From: Halomonas sp.
Lineage (GTDB): Bacteria > Pseudomonadota > Gammaproteobacteria > Pseudomonadales > Halomonadaceae
Length of the DNA stretch: 64,000 nt
Assembly (NCBI RefSeq): GCF_029263665.1
Contig: NZ_JAJUFQ010000003.1
Location: 124,001-188,000 of the forward strand
Reading direction: 5' to 3'
Numbering within the stretch: the stretch's first letter is position 1; each line of letters starts with the position of its first letter. The position numbers and the translations under genes are program-made. The notes under the pieces were generated by a model, which did no database searches, was not told where the DNA came from, and saw only the letters and a list, made by a program, of their open reading frames with translations. Below are positions 55,495 through 64,000 of this stretch, piece by piece.

Positions 55495-58400
55495 TTGACG
55501 GCCTCCTGTACGCTGTCGTTACCTTCTCCGTCGAGCCAGTCGATGTTCTTCATGCGCCGCACGATGACGAATTCATCGCGGTTGGAGCCCACGGTGCCGT
55601 AGTAGTTGAAACCGTAGGACAACTGGCCGTAGCCGCCGATCATGTGGGTCGGTTTGGGGCACACGCGGGTGACCGAGTTGTGCATGCCGCCACGGGTGCC
55701 GGTGACCTCGGAGCCCGGCATGTTGAGGATTCGCTCCTGGGCGTGATACATCATCGCCATGCCGTTCTTGACCCGCTGACTGACCACCGCACGTGCAGCG
55801 ATGGCGCCGTTGGCGTTGTAGAGTTCGATCCAGTCGTTGTCCTCGACACCAATGGCGCGGGCGTCATCTTCGGACAGCCAGACAATGGGGCCGCCACGGG
55901 ACAGGGTCTGCATCAGCAGGTTGTCGGAGTAGGTCGAGTGGATACCCCACTTCTGGTGCGGCGTGATCCAGTTCAGCGCGATTTCCGGATTACCGTTGGA
56001 CTTCTGTTCGGCCATGCTGCGGGTGGCGCGAGTGTCGATCGGCGGACGGTAGACCAGCAGGCTCTCGCCGAAGTCACGCATCCAGGCATGATCCTGATAG
56101 AACTGCTGACGACCGGAGACGGTACGCCATGGAATCAGTTCGTGGACGTTGGTGTAGCCGGCGTTGTAGGACACATGCTCATCTTCCAGACCCGACCAGG
56201 TGGGGCTGGAGATGATCTTGCGCGGTTGAGCGACGACATCGCGGAAGCGGATCTTCTCCTCTTCCTTGGGCAGGGCGAGGTGAGTGTGGTCACGACCGGT
56301 GATCTTCGACAGGGCATCCCAGGCCTTCACCGCCACCTGACCATTGGTCTCCGGGGCCAGTGACAGGATCATCTCGGCAGCATCGATAGCGGTGTCGATC
56401 TGCGGCTGGCCTTTGGCCGGGCCATCCAGTTTGACGTGGTTGAGGCCACGCAGCAGCTCGACTTCCTTGTCGGTGTTCCAGCTGATGCCCTTGCCGCCGT
56501 TACCGATGCTCTCCAGCAGGGGGCCCACCGAGGTGAAGCGCTCGTAGGTCTCGGGGTAGTTGCGCTTGACCTCGATCAGGCTGGGCATGGTCTTGCCGGG
56601 GATCGGCTCACACTCGCCTTTCTTCCAGTCCAGCACTTCAGGCTGGGCCAGCTCGGACGGGGTGTCGTGCTGCAACGGCAGCGTCACCAGGTCGGTTTCT
56701 TCACCCAGGTGGCCGATGCAGACCTCGGAGAACTTCTTCGCGATGCCCTTGTAGATGTCCCAGTCGCTGCGCGCTTCCCAGGCGGGGTCGGTGGCGGCAG
56801 TCAGCGGGTGGATGAAGGGGTGCATGTCCGAAGTATTGAGGTCGTCCTTCTCGTACCAGGTCGCTGTCGGCAGCACGATATCCGAGTACAGGCAGGTGGT
56901 GGACATGCGGAAGTCGAGGGTGGTCAGCAGGTCGACCTTGCCCTCCGGTGCTTCCTCATGCCACACGACCTCTTCCGGCAGGGTCGCGCCGGTCTGTCCC
57001 AGATCCTTGCCCTGCACGCCATGACGGGTACCCAGCAGGTACTTGAGCATGTATTCGTGGCCCTTGCCGGAGCTGCCCAGCAGGTTGGAGCGCCAGATGA
57101 ACATGTTGCGCGGGAAGTTCTGCGGATTATCCGGGTCTTCAGCAGCAAAGCCGAGACTGCCCTGCTTGAGCTGGTTGACGGTATAGTCGGCAGTGGACAT
57201 ACCGGCATCGGCAGCGGCCTTTGCCAGGTGCAGCGGATTGGTGCCCAGCTGTGGGGCGGAAGGCAACCAGCCCATGCGCTCGGAGCGCACATTGAAGTCG
57301 ATCAGGCTGCCGGAGTAGCGTGCAGGATCGGCCAGCGGCGAGAGGATCTCCTTGACCTGGAGCTTCTCATAGCGCCACTGACTGGAGTGGTTGTAGAAGA
57401 ACGAGGTGCCGTTCATGTGACGCGGCGGGCGCTGCCAATCGAGACCGAACGCCAGTGGTGTCCAGCCGGTCTGCGGGCGCAGTTTTTCCTGGCCGACATA
57501 GTGCGACCATCCACCGCCGCTCTGACCGACACACCCGCACAGGATCAGCATGTTGATCAGGCCGCGGTAGTTCATGTCCATGTGGTACCAGTGGTTCATA
57601 CCGGCACCGACGATGATCATGCTGCGACCGTTGGTCTTGTCGGCGTTGCTGGCGAACTCACGGGCGATGCGGGTGCACTGGGCGGCGCTGACTCCGGTGA
57701 TCTGCTCCTGCCAGGCGGGCGTGTACGGGCGCACTTGGTCGAAGCTGGTGGCCCCGTCGTCCTCACCTTCGGCGCCAAAACCACGGTCGATGCCGTAGTT
57801 GGCACACATCAGGTCGAACACCGTCACTGCCAGTGTCTCGCTGCCATCAGCCAGCTTCAGGCGCTTGGCCGGCAGGCAATGATGCAGGATCTCGTTACCT
57901 TCGACATGGTTGAAGTGCTCATGCTCGATGCCGCCGAAGTAGGGGAAGGCCACCCGAGCAACGCTGTCGTGACTGTCGGCCAGGCTCAGGCGCAACTGAG
58001 TGTCCTTGCCGTCGGCGTCCAGCTCCTCCAGATTCCACTTGCCTTTCTCGCCGTCCTCGCCCCAGCGGAAACCGATCGAGCCCAGCGGTACCACCAGCTG
58101 GTCGCGCTGCTCGTCCCAGGCCACGGTTTTCCATTCGGGGTTGTTGGATTGTCCCAGGCTGGCTTCGAAGTCCGCCGCGCGCAGTTGGCGGCCCGGCACA
58201 TAGCTGCCGTCTTCACGCTGCTCGAGCTGCACCAGGCACGGCATATCGGTGTAGCGACGCACGTAGTCGGTGAAGTAGTTGCTCGGATTGTCGAGGTGGA
58301 ATTCCTTGAGGATCACATGACCCATGGCCATGGCCAGGGCCGCATCGGTGCCCTGTTTGGCCGACAGCCATTCATCGGTGAGCTTGGAGACCTCGGCATA

Positions 58401-59252
58401 GTCCGGGGTGATCGAGACTGTCTTGGTGCCCTTGTAGCGGACTTCGGTAAAGAAGTGCGCATCCGGGGTACGGGTCTGGGGCACGTTGGAGCCCCAGGCA
58501 ATGATGTAGCCGGAGTTGTACCAGTCGGCGGATTCCGGCACATCGGTCTGCTCGCCCCAGGTCTGGGGGGAGGAAGGCGGCAGATCGCAGTACCAGTCGT
58601 AGAACGACAGGCAGGCGCCGCCGATCAGTGACAGATATCGAGCACCGGCGGCATAGGAGACCATCGACATGGCGGGAATCGGCGAGAAGCCGATGACGCG
58701 ATCAGGGCCGAATGTCTTGATGGTATAGACATTGGAGGCGGCAATCAGCGTCTGGACTTCATCCCAGTCGGTACGCACGAAGCCGCCCATGCCACGGGCA
58801 CGCTTGTACTGGCTGGCCAGAATCGGATCTTCGACGATCGAGGCCCAGGCATTGACCGGGTCGGAATGTTTTTCCAGAGCGCGCCGCCAAAGTTGCACTA
58901 ACTCCTGGCGAATCAACGGATACTTGAGGCGGTTGGCGCTATACAGATACCAGGAATAGCTGGCGCCCCGCGGACAGCCCCGTGGTTCGTGGTTGGGTAG
59001 GTCGGCCCGGGTGCGTGGGTAGTCGGTCTGCTGGGTTTCCCAGGTGACCAGGCCGTTCTTGACGTAGATCTTCCAACTGCAGGATCCGGTGCAGTTGACC
59101 CCATGGGTAGAGCGCACGATTTTATCGTGCTGCCAGCGGGCACGGTAGCCGTCTTCCCAATCGCGGGATTCATCACGGGTTTCGCCATGACCTTCGGCGA
59201 ACTGCGGGGGACGCTTGGTCAGGTATCTCAGTCTATCGAGAAAGTGGCTCAT
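55491..59252 (-). CDS. narG: Respiratory nitrate reductase alpha subunit
   Basis: 1253 residues from the ATG ending at 59252 (AGAGAAGCC before it). Begins MSHFLDRLRYLTKRPPQFAE. The FS0 cluster ligands are in HGVNCTGSCSWKIYV and PRGCPRGASYSWYLYSANRL (His rather than Cys first, as in NarG). Bis-MGD molybdopterin binding runs through the rest, with the Mo-ligand Asp region YNSGYIIAWGSNVPQTRTPD. It reduces nitrate to nitrite on the cytoplasmic face. No twin-arginine signal, consistent with membrane-bound Nar rather than periplasmic Nap. It follows the narK gene by 54 bases and opens narGHJI. Confidence 0.98.
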   Translation of the reverse strand: MSHFLDRLRYLTKRPPQFAEGHGETRDESRDWEDGYRARWQHDKIVRSTHGVNCTGSCSWKIYVKNGLVTWETQQTDYPRTRADLPNHEPRGCPRGASYSWYLYSANRLKYPLIRQELVQLWRRALEKHSDPVNAWASIVEDPILASQYKRARGMGGFVRTDWDEVQTLIAASNVYTIKTFGPDRVIGFSPIPAMSMVSYAAGARYLSLIGGACLSFYDWYCDLPPSSPQTWGEQTDVPESADWYNSGYIIAWGSNVPQTRTPDAHFFTEVRYKGTKTVSITPDYAEVSKLTDEWLSAKQGTDAALAMAMGHVILKEFHLDNPSNYFTDYVRRYTDMPCLVQLEQREDGSYVPGRQLRAADFEASLGQSNNPEWKTVAWDEQRDQLVVPLGSIGFRWGEDGEKGKWNLEELDADGKDTQLRLSLADSHDSVARVAFPYFGGIEHEHFNHVEGNEILHHCLPAKRLKLADGSETLAVTVFDLMCANYGIDRGFGAEGEDDGATSFDQVRPYTPAWQEQITGVSAAQCTRIAREFASNADKTNGRSMIIVGAGMNHWYHMDMNYRGLINMLILCGCVGQSGGGWSHYVGQEKLRPQTGWTPLAFGLDWQRPPRHMNGTSFFYNHSSQWRYEKLQVKEILSPLADPARYSGSLIDFNVRSERMGWLPSAPQLGTNPLHLAKAAADAGMSTADYTVNQLKQGSLGFAAEDPDNPQNFPRNMFIWRSNLLGSSGKGHEYMLKYLLGTRHGVQGKDLGQTGATLPEEVVWHEEAPEGKVDLLTTLDFRMSTTCLYSDIVLPTATWYEKDDLNTSDMHPFIHPLTAATDPAWEARSDWDIYKGIAKKFSEVCIGHLGEETDLVTLPLQHDTPSELAQPEVLDWKKGECEPIPGKTMPSLIEVKRNYPETYERFTSVGPLLESIGNGGKGISWNTDKEVELLRGLNHVKLDGPAKGQPQIDTAIDAAEMILSLAPETNGQVAVKAWDALSKITGRDHTHLALPKEEEKIRFRDVVAQPRKIISSPTWSGLEDEHVSYNAGYTNVHELIPWRTVSGRQQFYQDHAWMRDFGESLLVYRPPIDTRATRSMAEQKSNGNPEIALNWITPHQKWGIHSTYSDNLLMQTLSRGGPIVWLSEDDARAIGVEDNDWIELYNANGAIAARAVVSQRVKNGMAMMYHAQERILNMPGSEVTGTRGGMHNSVTRVCPKPTHMIGGYGQLSYGFNYYGTVGSNRDEFVIVRRMKNIDWLDGEGNDSVQEAVK

Positions 59253-59306
59253 AGTGGCTTCTCTTCTCATTTGGCCGCCTAGGGTCAGGCGGCCTGGGTG
59301 GTGGTC

Positions 59307-62018
59307 CTAAGAATGAGCGGTCTTGATGCCGCTATCTGCAGCAGGTACGGCTTGTGGAGTGGCTTCAAAACGAATTTCGGCGCCTTTGCGGCTGTAGTAG
59401 AACCAGGTCAGTACCATGCAGGCGGCGTAGAACACGATGAAACCGATGAGCGCGGCACCGACACCGCCAGTCATGTCGATAGATGTGCCGAAGGCCTTGG
59501 GAATGAAGAAGGCTCCATAGGCCGCGATGGCGGAGGTAAAGCCGATGGTCGCTGCGGATTCACGTTCGGCATGAGGAAGCTGTTCTGCCGGGGACAGGTG
59601 AGGCATCAAACGTGCCACTTCCTCGCGGAAGATCGCCGGAATCATCTGGAAGGTGCTGGCGTTGCCGACGCCAGTGGCGAGGAACAGCAGCATGAAGGAG
59701 CCGAAGAAGCCGTAGAAACCAAGGCTGGCATCCTTGTTGGCGAGGAAGTACATGACGCCGATCACACCGACGATCATGGTGGCAAAGGTCCATACCGTAA
59801 CTTTTGCGCCACCGAAACGATCGGACAAGCCGCCACTCCATGCACGGCTAAGCGCACCAACCAGCGGGCCAAGGAAGGCAAACTTGAGAGCATCGATCTC
59901 AGGGAATTGGGTCTTGGTCAGCAATGGGAAGGCAGCAGAGAAGCCAATGAAGCTACCGAAGGTGCCGGTATAGAGAATGCACATCAGCCAGTTGTGCTTG
60001 CGCTTGAAGATTACCGCCTGCTCCGCGAAGGACGCCTTGGCACTGGCGATATCGTGCATGCCGAACCAAGCCGCTACGCTGGAAACCACGATCAGCGGTA
60101 CCCAGACAAAACCGGCGTTCTGCAGCCACAGCTCACCGCCATTCGTGGCAGCCTGCCCATGACCAGTGATGAAGGTGAACATGCCGGTAGAAATCACGAC
60201 GGGCACCAGGAACTGCATCACGGAAACGCCGAGGTTGCCAAGGCCGGCATTCATGGCCAGTGCCTTGCCCTTCTCACGCTTGGGGTAGAAGAACGAGATA
60301 TTGGCCATGCTCGAGGCGAAGTTACCACCACCAAAGCCACACAGCAGGGCGAGGATCGCCATCACCAGATAAGGGGTTTCGGGGTTCTGCACCGCGAAGC
60401 CGATCCAGGCAGCGGGCAGCAGCAGCGAGGCGGTGGAAATGGCAGTGAAGCGGCGGCCACCGAAGATCGGCACCATGAAGCTGTAGAACACACGGAAGGT
60501 GGCACCGGACAGACCGGGCAGGGCCGCCAGCCAGAACAGCTGGTTGGGGCTGTAGTTGAAGCCGACCTGAGGCAGCTTGGCCACCACCACGGACCATACC
60601 ATCCACACTGAGAAAGCCAGCAGCAGACAGGGGATCGAGATCCACAGGTTGCGTGTGGCGATGCGCTTGCCAGTGGAGGCCCAGAATTCTTCATTCTCAG
60701 GGAACCACTTTGTCAGCACGAAGCGTGAAGGTGTGGATAGTTCAGGCAGGTCGGTGGATTCGCAACGGTCGCGAATCTCGATGCGCTCGGCGCGGTGAAT
60801 AGCGTAGTGCATCCAGGCCAAAGCGGCGGCAACGATAACAAACAGCAGCATGAAGCAGCTTTGCCAGATACCGATGACATCGTTGAGCATGCCGAAGGTC
60901 AGGGGTAGGAAGAAGCCTCCCAGACCACCCACCATTCCGACCATGCCGCCGACGATACCGACGTTCTTCGGGTAATAGATGGGGATGTGCTTGAATACTG
61001 CCGCTTTGCCCAGCGACATGAAGAAGCCCAACACCATGGTCAGCAGAATGAAGCCCAACAGTGGCATCGACAGTGAGAAGGAGACCTGGCCATGCACGCC
61101 CTTGACCACGTATTCGGTAGGCGGATAGCTGAGCAGGAACAGGCAGATGAAGGAGGCAATGAAGGTCCAGTACATCACCCTGCGAGCACCGTAACGATCC
61201 GACAGCCAGCCGCCGAGGATACGAAACAGAGACGCTGGAATGGTATACAGCGCCGCCACGATTCCGGCTGCAGCCAGGCTCAGGCCATAGACCTCAATCA
61301 GATAGTGTGGAAGCCACAAGGCCAGGGCGACAAAAGCGCCAAAGACAAAGAAGTAATATAGCGAGAAGCGCCATACGCGAATGTCGCCGAGAGGAGCGAG
61401 CTGTTCGGCCAACGATGGTTGCTGTTGGCGATTGTTCTGGCGCGCGGGGTCATTCTGAGCGAAGAGGAGAAAGATCACTCCCATGATGGCGAGCACAGTG
61501 GCATAGATCAGTGCAGTACCTTTCCAACCTGCGGCCAGCAACAGAAAGGGAGCACCAAAATTGGTTATCGCTGCTCCGACATTACCAGCACCGAAAATAC
61601 CCAGTGCCGTGCCCTGGCGTTCCTTGTCGAACCAGGCCGAGGTGTATGCCACACCAACGATGAAGGAACCTCCTGCCAGACCTACGCCAAGGGCCCCGAC
61701 CAGCAGCATGGGATAGCTGCTGGCGAAAGTCAGCAGATAGACACAAGTGGCCGTGGCCAGCATCAATAGACTGAAGACCCAACGACCACCGAAACGATCG
61801 GTCAGGACGCCGAGAAACAGGCGGCTGATGGAGCCGGTCAGTACCGGTGTTGCCATCAGCAGACCGAGTTGAGTATCGGAAAGGCCAAAGTCCTCCTTTA
61901 TTTGAATGCCAATGATCGAAAACAGGGTCCAGACGGCAAAACACAAAGTGAATGCCAGTGTTGATATCCCCAGTGCCCTGTACTGCCTTGCGGGGAGTGG
62001 GGTGTCGTAGAGGTTCAT
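59307..62018 (-). CDS. narK: Fused nitrate/nitrite transporter NarK1-NarK2
   Basis: 903 residues with two major-facilitator domains of about twelve helices each, joined by a linker at about 415-445. Each half carries a nitrate signature: GGSFIVGVAYTSAWFDKERQ in the first, GGNFASSMANISFFYPKREK in the second. Paracoccus has a functionally studied fusion of this kind: the first half belongs to the proton-linked nitrate uptake type and the second to nitrate/nitrite exchange. The same split is inferred here. It is the first gene of the nar operon, transcribed away from narX. Confidence 0.95.
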   Translation of the reverse strand: MNLYDTPLPARQYRALGISTLAFTLCFAVWTLFSIIGIQIKEDFGLSDTQLGLLMATPVLTGSISRLFLGVLTDRFGGRWVFSLLMLATATCVYLLTFASSYPMLLVGALGVGLAGGSFIVGVAYTSAWFDKERQGTALGIFGAGNVGAAITNFGAPFLLLAAGWKGTALIYATVLAIMGVIFLLFAQNDPARQNNRQQQPSLAEQLAPLGDIRVWRFSLYYFFVFGAFVALALWLPHYLIEVYGLSLAAAGIVAALYTIPASLFRILGGWLSDRYGARRVMYWTFIASFICLFLLSYPPTEYVVKGVHGQVSFSLSMPLLGFILLTMVLGFFMSLGKAAVFKHIPIYYPKNVGIVGGMVGMVGGLGGFFLPLTFGMLNDVIGIWQSCFMLLFVIVAAALAWMHYAIHRAERIEIRDRCESTDLPELSTPSRFVLTKWFPENEEFWASTGKRIATRNLWISIPCLLLAFSVWMVWSVVVAKLPQVGFNYSPNQLFWLAALPGLSGATFRVFYSFMVPIFGGRRFTAISTASLLLPAAWIGFAVQNPETPYLVMAILALLCGFGGGNFASSMANISFFYPKREKGKALAMNAGLGNLGVSVMQFLVPVVISTGMFTFITGHGQAATNGGELWLQNAGFVWVPLIVVSSVAAWFGMHDIASAKASFAEQAVIFKRKHNWLMCILYTGTFGSFIGFSAAFPLLTKTQFPEIDALKFAFLGPLVGALSRAWSGGLSDRFGGAKVTVWTFATMIVGVIGVMYFLANKDASLGFYGFFGSFMLLFLATGVGNASTFQMIPAIFREEVARLMPHLSPAEQLPHAERESAATIGFTSAIAAYGAFFIPKAFGTSIDMTGGVGAALIGFIVFYAACMVLTWFYYSRKGAEIRFEATPQAVPAADSGIKTAHS

Positions 62019-62082
62019 CGGCTTTCCTTCGCTTATGCTGATGCGGTGTCCGTGACTCTGCTACAACTGAATTAAGCGGCAT

Positions 62083-62096
62083 TTGATTTGTGTCAA
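62083..62096. promoter_or_regulatory. FNR/ANR-type box in the narK-narX intergenic region
   Basis: TTGAT-TTGT-GTCAA differs from the consensus TTGAT-N4-ATCAA at one base. It lies 65 bases upstream of narK and 127 upstream of narX. A second inverted repeat, ATTGAC-N10-GTCAAT (62103-62124), is next to it. Clear NarL heptamer pairs were not found by eye. Confidence 0.75.
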
Positions 62097-62223
62097 AAGA
62101 TTATTGACTGATTCGTGCGTCAATTTGTCCGACTCAGCACCATTCTTTGCACATTCGCGCATTAATTGGCGATCAGGACTATTGATGGCATGACAGTGAT
62201 CATCCTATCGGGGAGCTTTTAAA

Positions 62224-64000
62224 GTGGCTTTTGCTCTCTCTCTACGCAGGTCGTTGATGCTACGTGTACTTCTGGTCATTACCGTGATTTCCAGCCTGGC
62301 GCTTTTCAGTGTGTTCGGTTCTATTTTCGTTGCCGTGAGCAGCGTCGGGGTGGGGGATGCCATCGATAAAAGCAGTTCATTGAGAATGCACGCCTATCGC
62401 CTGATGGTGGCAGCCGAGCACCTTCCCCCGGAGCATCCACTGCGGATTGTCCAGATAGAGGATATGCAGGCACTGATCACGGCCCCCGCACTCCTGCGCT
62501 TTATTCCTGAGCAGAAAGACAACTCCATGCATCAGGCATATCTGGATTTGGTCGATACTTGGAAAGTTTCACTTTATCCAATACTTCTGAACTACGAAGC
62601 AGGGGAATACAGGATCCTAAAGAAAGCAACTGACGAATTTATAGAAAAAGTAGATGTACTGGTAAATAAGCTGAAAGAAAGAATTAGTTGTAAAGTATTA
62701 TTTCTTGAAGCGTTTCAAGGTGGAATTCTCATCGTTCTTGCTTTTGTCATCGGGCTTTTTTTCTATCATTTCATTGTCAGCATCATGCCGCCATTTAGAG
62801 ATCTGGTACGTGTGGTGGAGGGGGTCATGCTAGGGGACTTCAGCGGAAGGACCACGTATCAGGGGGGCGATGAGATCGGGTTATTGTCGCGTACGATCAA
62901 CAGGATGAATGTCAGTCTGTCAGAGAAGTACGGGCAGTTGAAAAACAGGGTCGCAGCCAAGACCCAGGAGCTGAAGCTTAGCAATGATGCGTTAAGGATG
63001 CTTTATCTAACTGCGCGAAGACTGAATGGCATCACACCTTTGACCCATGAAGAGCTGATCGAAGTGCTTCGCCAGCTAGGCGCGGTGACTCGTGAAGGCC
63101 CCTTTGAGCTGTATCTGACCGTGGCAGACAATCCTCAGGAAATGGTGTGTCTGTCTTCCGAAGGTGACGAACCTCATGTGGTATCGGCAATGCCTGGCAA
63201 TGGCACGGCGAATGAGTACGCCGTACGGGTATGTGAGGCTGATCGCGATTATGGTGAGCTGCGTGTCATGCAGCCTTCTGGCCAAATACTGGCTCAATGG
63301 AAGATCGAGCTCATCGAGACAGTGGCGGGATTGATTGCAGCGGCTATCTCTCTGTCGGAAAAGGCCAACAAGCAGCGTCGGTTGGCATTGATGGATGAAC
63401 GGGCAGTCATCGCCAGAGAGTTGCATGATTCTCTGGCACAGTCTCTTTCCTATTTGAAAATTCAGGTGACGCGTCTGCAAGTGCGCCTGGATCAGCAGCG
63501 CCACGATGAAGTCTCCCTTGTCGTGGGAGAACTGCGCCATGGCCTCAACTCCTCATATCGACAATTGCGTGAGTTGCTCAATACCTTTCGTCTGCGTATC
63601 CACGAAGCGGGCCTGGAAGCGGCAATGAAGGAAACGGTGGCGGAATATTCCCGACGCGGTGACTTCCACCTGAGCTTGAAAGGTCAGTGGAATGGGTTGT
63701 TCCTGACGCCCAACGAGGAAATCCATGTGCTGCAGATAGTACGTGAAGCCTTGTCCAATGTGGCACGACATTCCAAGGCCCGCCATTGCGAGGTCAGCCT
63801 GGAACAGAACGAATTGCATCAGTACCAACTATCGATTCGCGATGACGGTATTGGTGTCGGCCAGTCTGCCGGCTCTTCCATGTCCCATGGCATGACGATC
63901 ATGGAAGAGAGGGCCAGAAGTCTATGTGGAACCTTATCCATCGGAGCTGCACTGCCTTATGGCACGGTGATAACGGTGTGTTTTCTCCCTCGAGGGTTCG
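62224..64000 (+). CDS. narX: Nitrate/nitrite sensor histidine kinase NarX (runs off right edge)
   Basis: At least 592 residues; the 3' end is just outside the window. GTG 62224 has GGGAG eight bases upstream. Membrane helix at about 15-38, then the nitrate-binding P-box DAIDKSSSLRMHAYRL (residues 45-60), a periplasmic part, a second helix at about 166-188, HAMP (about 186-240), a signalling module, and a HisKA_3 dimer domain whose phospho-acceptor is His401 in ARELHDSLAQSLSYLKIQV. The ATPase domain shows HVLQIVREALSNVARHSKA and DDGIGV. It phosphorylates NarL when nitrate is present; narL should lie beyond the edge. The segment 62,570-62,710 (end of the sensor part) is unusually AT-rich. Confidence 0.93.
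   Translation, partial: MAFALSLRRSLMLRVLLVITVISSLALFSVFGSIFVAVSSVGVGDAIDKSSSLRMHAYRLMVAAEHLPPEHPLRIVQIEDMQALITAPALLRFIPEQKDNSMHQAYLDLVDTWKVSLYPILLNYEAGEYRILKKATDEFIEKVDVLVNKLKERISCKVLFLEAFQGGILIVLAFVIGLFFYHFIVSIMPPFRDLVRVVEGVMLGDFSGRTTYQGGDEIGLLSRTINRMNVSLSEKYGQLKNRVAAKTQELKLSNDALRMLYLTARRLNGITPLTHEELIEVLRQLGAVTREGPFELYLTVADNPQEMVCLSSEGDEPHVVSAMPGNGTANEYAVRVCEADRDYGELRVMQPSGQILAQWKIELIETVAGLIAAAISLSEKANKQRRLALMDERAVIARELHDSLAQSLSYLKIQVTRLQVRLDQQRHDEVSLVVGELRHGLNSSYRQLRELLNTFRLRIHEAGLEAAMKETVAEYSRRGDFHLSLKGQWNGLFLTPNEEIHVLQIVREALSNVARHSKARHCEVSLEQNELHQYQLSIRDDGIGVGQSAGSSMSHGMTIMEERARSLCGTLSIGAALPYGTVITVCFLPRGF

Noticed and set aside
56436..58631. 731-codon open frame opposite narG
   Set aside because: Long antisense frame made by GC-rich codon bias; Val/Gly/Ala/His-rich with no recognisable domain.

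Overview
The window looks like chromosome of a Halomonas-like gammaproteobacterium (family Halomonadaceae). The basis is protein style, a GC-rich core with acidic proteins, and a gene order shared with pseudomonads and halomonads (leuCDB-asd ... truA-trpF-accD-folC-SPOR-cvpA-purF-metZ). The genus is an inference and was not checked against any database. No rRNA, tRNA, CRISPR array, insertion sequence or replication origin was recognised.

Region 1 (1-11,900) is the end of a type VI secretion (T6SS) cluster: the 3' end of tssA, a T6SS-linked gene of unknown role, a VgrG spike, a DUF4123 adaptor, a VasX-like pore-forming effector, two Sel1-repeat exported proteins that are probable immunity proteins, a PAAR tip protein and two small membrane proteins. 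Base composition drops sharply from the effector's 3' end through the two Sel1 genes. The second Sel1 gene duplicates the first together with its terminator. Region 2 (12,000-17,500) is a yjfIJKLMC-type operon (DUF2170, PspA/IM30, DUF2491, DUF350, DUF1190, glutathionylspermidine-synthase-like ATP-grasp). A potassium channel gene lies inside it, broken by one extra copy of a 4-base repeat.

Region 3 (17,600-30,770) is core: a zinc metallopeptidase, leuS-lptE-holA, a zinc-ribbon protein, a LysR regulator with a membrane protein of unknown substrate, leuCDB and asd. Region 4 (30,770-36,270) is an AT-rich island sitting where fimV normally lies between asd and truA. It carries an exported metalloprotease-like protein and a very unusual 1085-residue protein. 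That protein joins a MurF-type amide ligase, a PBP5-like domain that lacks its catalytic motifs, and a CapA/PgsA-type phosphoesterase-like domain. A perfect 20-bp palindrome lies just upstream of it. This is the best candidate in the window for an undescribed system, possibly acting on a cell-wall or poly-amino-acid polymer.

Region 5 (36,270-50,570) returns to core metabolism: truA, trpF, accD, folC, a SPOR protein, cvpA, purF, metZ, a cytochrome b561, YceI, a MATE exporter, dadA and a membrane acyltransferase. Region 6 (50,980-64,000) is the respiratory nitrate reductase locus on the minus strand, narK(fusion)-narG-narH-narJ-narI-ppiC-moaB. It diverges from the sensor kinase gene narX, which runs off the right edge. 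The shared promoter region holds an FNR/ANR-type box. Together these genes import nitrate, reduce it at the inner membrane, mature the enzyme and sense nitrate.
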